DNA from: Planctomycetota bacterium
GTDB lineage: Bacteria; Planctomycetota; UBA1135; GCA-002686595
DNA: 44,885 nucleotides
Reading direction: 5' to 3'
Assembly: GCA_028278425.1 (NCBI GenBank)
Contig: JANQEJ010000004.1
Coordinates: 1 to 44,885, forward strand
This document shows positions 39,846-44,885 of this stretch, in pieces. The notes beneath the pieces are model-generated. The model saw nothing but the letters and a program-made list of their open reading frames with translations, ran no database searches and had not been told where the DNA came from. A program made the position numbers and the translations under genes. How positions within the stretch are numbered: position 1 is the stretch's first letter; the number at the start of each line of letters is the position of its first letter.

Positions 39846-42311
39846 CTAGCTGCCGATCTTGATCCGCAGGGCGTCGCTGAGGGCGAACAGGCCGGCGTAG
39901 GCTCCGCCCGGATCGAAGATCACGTACTGGAAGTACACGTCGCAGCCCAGGAGCGCGGAGGCGCCGGCCGGCACGGAAACCTTCACCTCCGCCTCGCCGG
40001 CGGAATCCGTGAAGGTCGACGCCAGCGACAACGGCGGCGCCAGGTAGAGCTCGCACGAAGGTCCGAGGGGCAACGTCAACTGGCTCAGCGACGCCCCCAG
40101 GAGCGCCGGCGCGTTGGGCAGCGCGTTCGTGACCTTCACGCCGAACGTGGTACCGAGCTGCGGCAGCCCCACCGCCTCGATCATGGGGGTCAGTCCGCCG
40201 GTGCCCGGGCAACCGGTCCCGAAGGTCGTGGCCTGCGCCAGCCCGGAACCGTCGGACAGGAACACCGTGACGTCATCCGATGCCTTGTTGGCGACCACGA
40301 CGTCCACTCCGCAGCCGTCGTTGTTCAACTCGCCCAGCGCGACGGCCACCGGCACGTCCCCGACCGTGTGCCGCTCCGTCGCGGCGAAGCTGCACGTCGG
40401 CGCGTCGAAACCGAGGAAGTTGGTGACGTCCTCGGATCCGAAGTTGACGACGACGAGATCCATCAGGGGCACGAACCCCGGAATGCTGTCGCCGTCCAGG
40501 TCGGCGCACGCGAGGTCGATCGGAGCCAGTCCGTCCTGGAACGGTCCGCAGGTGGACGAGAACGCGCCCGCGTTCCAGCTCCCCGCGGTCAGACCGTCGT
40601 TCAGGAAGACGTGCACGCCGCCGGGGAACACGAGCGGAGCCGTCTCCGCCGTCACGGCGAGATCCAGGTCGCCGTCGGCGTCTAGATCGCCGTAGCAGAT
40701 GCCGTTGGGGTTCTGCGCCACGCTGAGCGTGACCGGCGGCGACGGAAACGCTCCCGCCCCGTCGTTCTCGTACAGGAGCGCGTTGTCGGACGTGGTCGGC
40801 GGACCGAACTGCGTCCCCGCCATCGTCGCGATCACGTCGTTGTCGCCGTCCCCGTCGAGATCGCAGAGGTCGACGCGGCGGACGGCCCGGAAGCCGCCGG
40901 GGGGCGGTTGCAGCGAAGCCGCCGCGCCGCCGTCGAGGATGACGGCCAGGCCGCCCGAGCTAGGGAACAGGAGCTCTCCCTCCATCGCCACGGCGAGGTC
41001 GTCGCGGCCCGCGCCGTTCAGATCACCCGCGGCGATCGCCACCGGGTTCAAGCCGACGCTGGAGAGTGGGATCGTCGTCACCTCGGTGAAGGCGCCGAGG
41101 GGATCGTTCGACAGGATCCGAACCAGGTCGCGGCTGGTGTCGGAGGGATCCTCCCCCCGCACCGCCACGGCCACGTCCGTTCCACCGCCCGCGACCAGGT
41201 CTCCGGCCGCGAGCGACGTCGGCTTGTCGCCGGGCTGGAGGGGAACGGTGAACTCCATGGCGAACTCGCCCGATCCGTCGTTGACGCGGATGCCGACGTC
41301 GTCGCTGCCGCTGTTCGCGGTCGCGATGTCGAGCGGGCCGTCGCCGGTCAGGTCGGCCACGATCACGTCGCAGGGCGCCTCGCTCCCCGGAGGGGCTCCC
41401 GCGCCGAGCGCCATGCCTCGGCCGTAATCGCCGAGGCTGTCCTGGAAGACCAAGTAGGGGGCGGTTGGATTCGTCGTGTAGACGTCGACGCCGCACTGGG
41501 AGCTGCCGGTGTTGAGCACGTACAGGTCGCCCGAGGTCGGCTCGACCGCGAGCCCGATCCCGTTCCCGCCGTGGGAGGGATTGAACGTGTCCAGGAGCGC
41601 GAAGCTTGTGGCGTCGTAGATCTGGATCGGGTCCAACCCGTTCTGGACGTTGGACACGTACATGAAAGCGCCGTCGGGAGAGAACGCGACGCCCCCGGCG
41701 CCGAACTGGCCTGCGACGAACTGCTGCAGCAGGACTCCGGTGTCCGGGTCGTACCGGTTGAGACCTGGAGAGTAGGTGGGGTTGGTTCCGTTCCCGAAGC
41801 CCACAAACACTTCTCGCGTGACAGGATGGACGTTGATGCAAAGTGGCTTCTCGACGAGGAGTCCAGGCAGGTTGTGCTGGAAGCTCAAGCCCGGCGTGCC
41901 GTCCGCGGCGAAGCTGCTCACGTTGCTCTTCCCCACGACCCAGAGGGTCCCGCCGGCATCGAACTCGAGATCGTAGGGCGTGTCCGAGGGCGGGAACGTC
42001 GCGAAGGTGATCGGGGGGCCGCCGCCGGAGCACACCTGGACGTCCTGGCCGATCGCGAAGTAGAGGTCTCCGTTCTGATCGAGCTCAAGGCCCATCGCAC
42101 CGGCGACTCCACACACGTTCGGGTCGAGCACGGTCCCGCAGCCCGCGACGTCGGCAAGGTCGTACTCGCTGATCTCACCCGTGCTCCGGTCGCTGATGAA
42201 GAGGCCGTCTGCGGCCGCGGGCCGCGCCCCGAAGAGAAGGAGCCCCAACAGAGCGTACGGGGTCCACATGCCGCGTGTCCCGCGGCTCAAAGCAATGGCA
42301 AGAACCTTCAT
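39846..42311 (-). CDS. Exported NHL-like and FG-GAP/VCBS propeller protein with the shared C-terminal module
   Basis: The 821-residue product has a signal region (TPYALLGLLLFGARPAAA, about 17-34). Residues about 36-300 resemble an NHL/SMP-30-like propeller (LFISDRSTGEISEYDL, GLELDQNGDLYFAIG, GVAFSPDGAFMYVSNV). Residues about 310-690 hold FG-GAP blades with calcium loops (ADLTGDGPLDIAT, CDLDGDGDNDVIA, GDLDADGDLDLAV). Residues 697-821 form a module opening with FGTGCPGTGGLTPMIEAVG, with counterparts in the kelch, IPT/TIG and S8 proteins. It is probably a surface or secreted adhesin-like or structural protein. The ATG has a good ribosome site (AAAGGTGA). A hairpin terminator follows its stop. 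Confidence 0.88.
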   Translation of the reverse strand: MKVLAIALSRGTRGMWTPYALLGLLLFGARPAAADGLFISDRSTGEISEYDLADVAGCGTVLDPNVCGVAGAMGLELDQNGDLYFAIGQDVQVCSGGGPPITFATFPPSDTPYDLEFDAGGTLWVVGKSNVSSFAADGTPGLSFQHNLPGLLVEKPLCINVHPVTREVFVGFGNGTNPTYSPGLNRYDPDTGVLLQQFVAGQFGAGGVAFSPDGAFMYVSNVQNGLDPIQIYDATSFALLDTFNPSHGGNGIGLAVEPTSGDLYVLNTGSSQCGVDVYTTNPTAPYLVFQDSLGDYGRGMALGAGAPPGSEAPCDVIVADLTGDGPLDIATANSGSDDVGIRVNDGSGEFAMEFTVPLQPGDKPTSLAAGDLVAGGGTDVAVAVRGEDPSDTSRDLVRILSNDPLGAFTEVTTIPLSSVGLNPVAIAAGDLNGAGRDDLAVAMEGELLFPSSGGLAVILDGGAAASLQPPPGGFRAVRRVDLCDLDGDGDNDVIATMAGTQFGPPTTSDNALLYENDGAGAFPSPPVTLSVAQNPNGICYGDLDADGDLDLAVTAETAPLVFPGGVHVFLNDGLTAGSWNAGAFSSTCGPFQDGLAPIDLACADLDGDSIPGFVPLMDLVVVNFGSEDVTNFLGFDAPTCSFAATERHTVGDVPVAVALGELNNDGCGVDVVVANKASDDVTVFLSDGSGLAQATTFGTGCPGTGGLTPMIEAVGLPQLGTTFGVKVTNALPNAPALLGASLSQLTLPLGPSCELYLAPPLSLASTFTDSAGEAEVKVSVPAGASALLGCDVYFQYVIFDPGGAYAGLFALSDALRIKIGS

Positions 42312-42511
42312 GGCTCACCTTTCTACGTTTCGGTTTCCTACAAGAAGCTGAGTCGCATAGCGCGTGGGCGAGATCGCCCGTCCGGAAGGAACACGCGTAA
42401 GAAAGGGGAGCCAGGTAACACGGGTTCTCAGGTTTCCCTTCACGCCCTCCGTGCTCCGCGCACGCGGTGAGAGCGCCGCCTCCGGTCGCGAAGGACCCGT
42501 CCCCTAAACGT

Positions 42512-43498
42512 TCACTCCTCGAGCAACGCCGCCATACGCTCCGCCCGGGCCGCCGTTTTCGTGCCGGGATGTTGCTTGACGACCTTGCGGAGCGCCTTGG
42601 GCGTGCTCTTCTTCGGCCCCCGCTTGGAAACCTTCTTCCAGAGCTTGGCGAGGGCGTCCGCCGCCTCGCGCTCGGCGGCCTGCGAGTCGTCCTCGCGCGC
42701 GGCGACGAGCTCCCGGCAGCGCGCGACCCGCTCGTCGTCGCCGGCGAGCACCTCCTCCAGGCCGTCGAGCTCCTCCTTCATCAGCACGAGCTCGCCGTGC
42801 TCCAGCATCCACGCGGCGCGCTCGAGCCGGCGGTCCGCGCGGCGCTCGAATTCCTCGACGGCGGCCTTCGCGCCCGCCGCGTCGCCGGCGGCGCGCGCGG
42901 AGACGATCGCCGGACCGTAGCCGCCCTTCGCGGCGAGGGCGTACGCCGCCGCCACCTCGGGGGCGACCTCCGCCGGCCCGGTGCGGCGCAGCTCCACCTC
43001 CGCTTCGATCTTCTCCTCGAGCTCGTCCATGACGCGATTGGAGAGCGGAAGTCCCCAGGTGTCCGCCGCCGCCTTCATCTTGAGCGTCCCGTCCACGCCG
43101 ACCAGCGCCAGGCCGGGCACGCCGACGAGCCCGGTGTGCACCGGGTACTCGAGCGTCCACATCGCGCGCGTGCCGAGCCAGTTCTGTTCGAGCGCCATCT
43201 TCTCGACGACGTGCTCGCTGCCGCCCTGGGTCTCGGAGAAGATGATCGCCAGGTCTTCGCCGAAACGGCGCTGCAGGACGAGCACCTCCTTGACGCACTC
43301 GTCGGCGCCCCACGTGGTGTGGCCCCACTGGTAGACCAGCACCGGTTTGCCGCGCAGGTCGGCGAGGCGCTCGATCCCCATCCCCCGCATCAAGGGCCTG
43401 CGGAAGGTGAACGCCGTCGGCTCGCCGAGCGCGACGCCGTCGTTCGCCTGGGGCGCGAGGAGGAACGGGAGGAACAGCGGGAGCAGGAGGGACTTCAT
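42512..43498 (-). CDS. Exported redoxin-like protein with a degenerate active site
   Basis: The 328-residue product has a signal peptide (MKSLLLPLFLPFLLAPQA). A thioredoxin/AhpC-TSA-like fold follows: LADLRGKPVLVYQWGHTTWG (45-64), then ADECVKEVLVLQRRFGEDLAII, GVPGLALVGVDGTLK and a late helix. Where TlpA-like proteins have WCxxC it has WGADEC, so only one cysteine remains and ordinary disulfide exchange is unlikely. The second half (about 170-328) is helical and charged (for example DGLEEVLAGDDERVARC), ending in a Lys-rich tail. A structural or peroxiredoxin-like one-Cys role is possible. It starts 5 bases after the upstream gene's stop, so they share a transcript. Confidence 0.75.
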   Translation of the reverse strand: MKSLLLPLFLPFLLAPQANDGVALGEPTAFTFRRPLMRGMGIERLADLRGKPVLVYQWGHTTWGADECVKEVLVLQRRFGEDLAIIFSETQGGSEHVVEKMALEQNWLGTRAMWTLEYPVHTGLVGVPGLALVGVDGTLKMKAAADTWGLPLSNRVMDELEEKIEAEVELRRTGPAEVAPEVAAAYALAAKGGYGPAIVSARAAGDAAGAKAAVEEFERRADRRLERAAWMLEHGELVLMKEELDGLEEVLAGDDERVARCRELVAAREDDSQAAEREAADALAKLWKKVSKRGPKKSTPKALRKVVKQHPGTKTAARAERMAALLEE

Positions 43499-43503
43499 CT
43501 TCG

Positions 43504-44885
43504 TCAGCGGAGCGGGAAGGAGAGCGAACGCGCCGGCCCGCGGGTCGACGAGCTCGCGGGAACCAAGAAGGTGCCGGAGGCGCGCGGACCGCCCGACGGC
43601 GCGCCGGCCTCGAAGGCGTACTCGCCCGGCGCGAGGCACAGCCGCGCGCGGAACGCGCACGAGCCGCCGGCGTGCGGGCGGAGCTCGTCGGCGAACACGA
43701 GGTCGCCGCCGGCGTCGCGCACCGTCAGGGCGAGCCGGCCGAACGTCGCGCCGTCCCCGCGGTGGAAGCAGAGCGGGCGGGGAAGCCCGGGTTGGAGGCG
43801 CACCTCGTGCCGCGCGATCTCGCCGGCGACGACGACGACGTCGACGCGCTCCGGACGAAGGCCCTCGCCGGAGACGAACAGCGTGGAACGACCGGCCGCG
43901 AGCGCGAGGGCCAGCGGTTGCCCCGCGCGCGGCGTCGTGCGGAGACGGCGCAAGGTCCGGCCCGCCGCGTCGGCGAAGCGAAGCTGCAGCTCGGTCGCGG
44001 GAGCGTCCGCGAAGCTCAACTCGACCGTGCCGACCGGCGGGAGCTCTTGTCGCCCGAGGTCGACGACGGCGCCGGCGGCGAGCACCAAGTCCCCGTCGAG
44101 GAGCAGCCCGGGGTGCTCCCGCGCCTCGAGTTGGACGCGATAGCGTCCCGCGGGTGCCGGCGCGGAGCGGAACGCCCCCCCGCCGAGATCCTCGACCGCG
44201 ACGAGCACGCGCGCCCCGGTCGCGAGGTCTTCGAGCCGGAGCGCCACGACCTGCGCCGCGCCGGCGGCGTCCACCGCGACGCCCGCCATCCGCGCGCGGG
44301 GACGCAGCGATTCGGGCGCCACGAGACGGACGGCGCCCCGCTCCGGAACCACGTCGGCCGCGACCACGCGCACGCCGCGCTCGTCGACGGTGACGCGGTA
44401 GGCGTCCGCTTCGCAGTTCGGAAAGAGGAACGCCCCGTCCGCGTCGGTCCGCGCCGAGGATCCGCGGCCCTCCGCGAAGGCGTGCACGACGCAGCCGGCG
44501 ATGCCTTCGCCCGCCTCGTCGACGACGCGGCCCGCCAGCTCCGTTCCCGTGGCGAGCTCGACGTCGAGCCGCACCGGCAGGTCGTCTTCGGCGACGAGCA
44601 TCTCCTCCAGGCGACCGCGCCGTCCGCCTTCGAACGTGAGCCAGCAGGCGCCCTCGGGCAGGCCGGCCAGCTCGTAGCGGCCCGCCGCGTCGGTCCGCGC
44701 GACCGTCGCGTGGCGCAGGTCGGGCGATGTCGTCCAGCGCCGCGACGCCCCGAAGATGAGAACGCCTTCGGCCGGCGCGCCGTCGGCCGCGGTCACCGTG
44801 CCGAAGGCCGTCATGCCGCGGTCGGGCCGGAGCTCGACGTCGAGCTCCTCGCCCGCCCTCACCGCGATCGAGCGGCGCGCGAGCG
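43504..44885 (-). CDS. Carboxypeptidase regulatory-like repeat protein, cut by the window end
   Basis: The frame is open to the last base of the window, so the N-terminus is missing; about 459 residues are visible. They include repeated transthyretin-like units opening with AFGTVTAADGAPAEGVLIFG, ELAGRVVDEAGEGIAGCVVH and RMAGVAVDAAGAAQVVALRL. Units carry the usual DAAGRYELAGLPEG-type turn. The end is a beta-rich tail (FRARLCLAPGEYAFEAG). No catalytic residue is recognised. It resembles the 730-residue protein at 32520-34712 in design and is probably an extracytoplasmic multi-domain protein. The redoxin-like gene follows 5 bases after its stop. Confidence 0.8.
   Translation of the reverse strand, partial: LARRSIAVRAGEELDVELRPDRGMTAFGTVTAADGAPAEGVLIFGASRRWTTSPDLRHATVARTDAAGRYELAGLPEGACWLTFEGGRRGRLEEMLVAEDDLPVRLDVELATGTELAGRVVDEAGEGIAGCVVHAFAEGRGSSARTDADGAFLFPNCEADAYRVTVDERGVRVVAADVVPERGAVRLVAPESLRPRARMAGVAVDAAGAAQVVALRLEDLATGARVLVAVEDLGGGAFRSAPAPAGRYRVQLEAREHPGLLLDGDLVLAAGAVVDLGRQELPPVGTVELSFADAPATELQLRFADAAGRTLRRLRTTPRAGQPLALALAAGRSTLFVSGEGLRPERVDVVVVAGEIARHEVRLQPGLPRPLCFHRGDGATFGRLALTVRDAGGDLVFADELRPHAGGSCAFRARLCLAPGEYAFEAGAPSGGPRASGTFLVPASSSTRGPARSLSFPLR

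Noticed and set aside
1..44885. CRISPR arrays, tRNA or rRNA genes, insertion sequences
   Set aside because: I saw no regularly spaced repeats, no tRNA-like cloverleaf in the gaps, no rRNA stretch and no transposase or terminal repeats.

Overview
The window reads as a GC-rich (about 70 percent by eye) chromosomal segment of a planctomycete. The strongest markers are an operon pairing a PSCyt1/DUF1549/DUF1553 (PSD1-type) cytochrome protein with a Tat-exported DUF1501 protein, a Ser/Thr kinase fused to an FGE-sulfatase domain, a PQQ-like propeller with EF-hands, and many exported FG-GAP, kelch, IPT/TIG and carboxypeptidase-regulatory-like proteins. A deep-branching, Poly30/Saltatorellus-like lineage is my inference from architecture, not a search result.

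Layout. 310-5643: exported kelch protein, a small reverse-strand pair (nitrobindin-like barrel plus SUI1/YciH factor), and the kinase-FGE protein. 5800-8709: small unknown protein, two divergent membrane proteins sharing a D[DE]x4HE motif, and an IPT/TIG protein. 8821-13907: a carboxylesterase fused to a GH99/WbsX-like domain, convergent with a TPR protein. 13967-17073: a reverse-strand run of lipoproteins of unknown function, three coupled by ATGA overlaps. 17146-19891: S8 protease, convergent with a thioredoxin-like lipoprotein. 20248-23280: FG-GAP protein, coupled membrane-anchored protein, a probably well-expressed exported protein and a strong terminator. 23369-28978: PQQ-like protein, ArsC-like protein, S41 protease, DUF5829 protein and an anchored coiled-coil protein. 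28959-39699: a three-part kinase/M23/aminotransferase enzyme, a small unknown, and the PSD1-DUF1501-regulatory-like operon. 39846-44885: FG-GAP protein and a redoxin-like gene behind a protein cut by the window end.

Main finding: two genes contain an in-frame UGA exactly where a redox Cys of a CxxC motif is expected. These are a thioredoxin-like lipoprotein at 19511-19891 (U-P-F-C) and an ArsC-family protein at 24845-25195 (U-T-S-C). Both are best read as selenoproteins that ordinary gene calling would truncate to the part after the UGA. The second has a good SECIS-like stem-loop just after the UGA. UGA is an ordinary stop in many neighbouring genes, so this is recoding and not a changed code.

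Two wider patterns recur. At least nine genes have a TANNNT hexamer 6-12 nt before the start codon, mostly without a Shine-Dalgarno sequence, which points to leaderless transcripts. Four exported proteins (kelch, IPT/TIG, S8, FG-GAP) appear to share one beta-rich module of about 100-125 residues. No tRNA, rRNA, CRISPR array, insertion sequence or phage gene was recognised.
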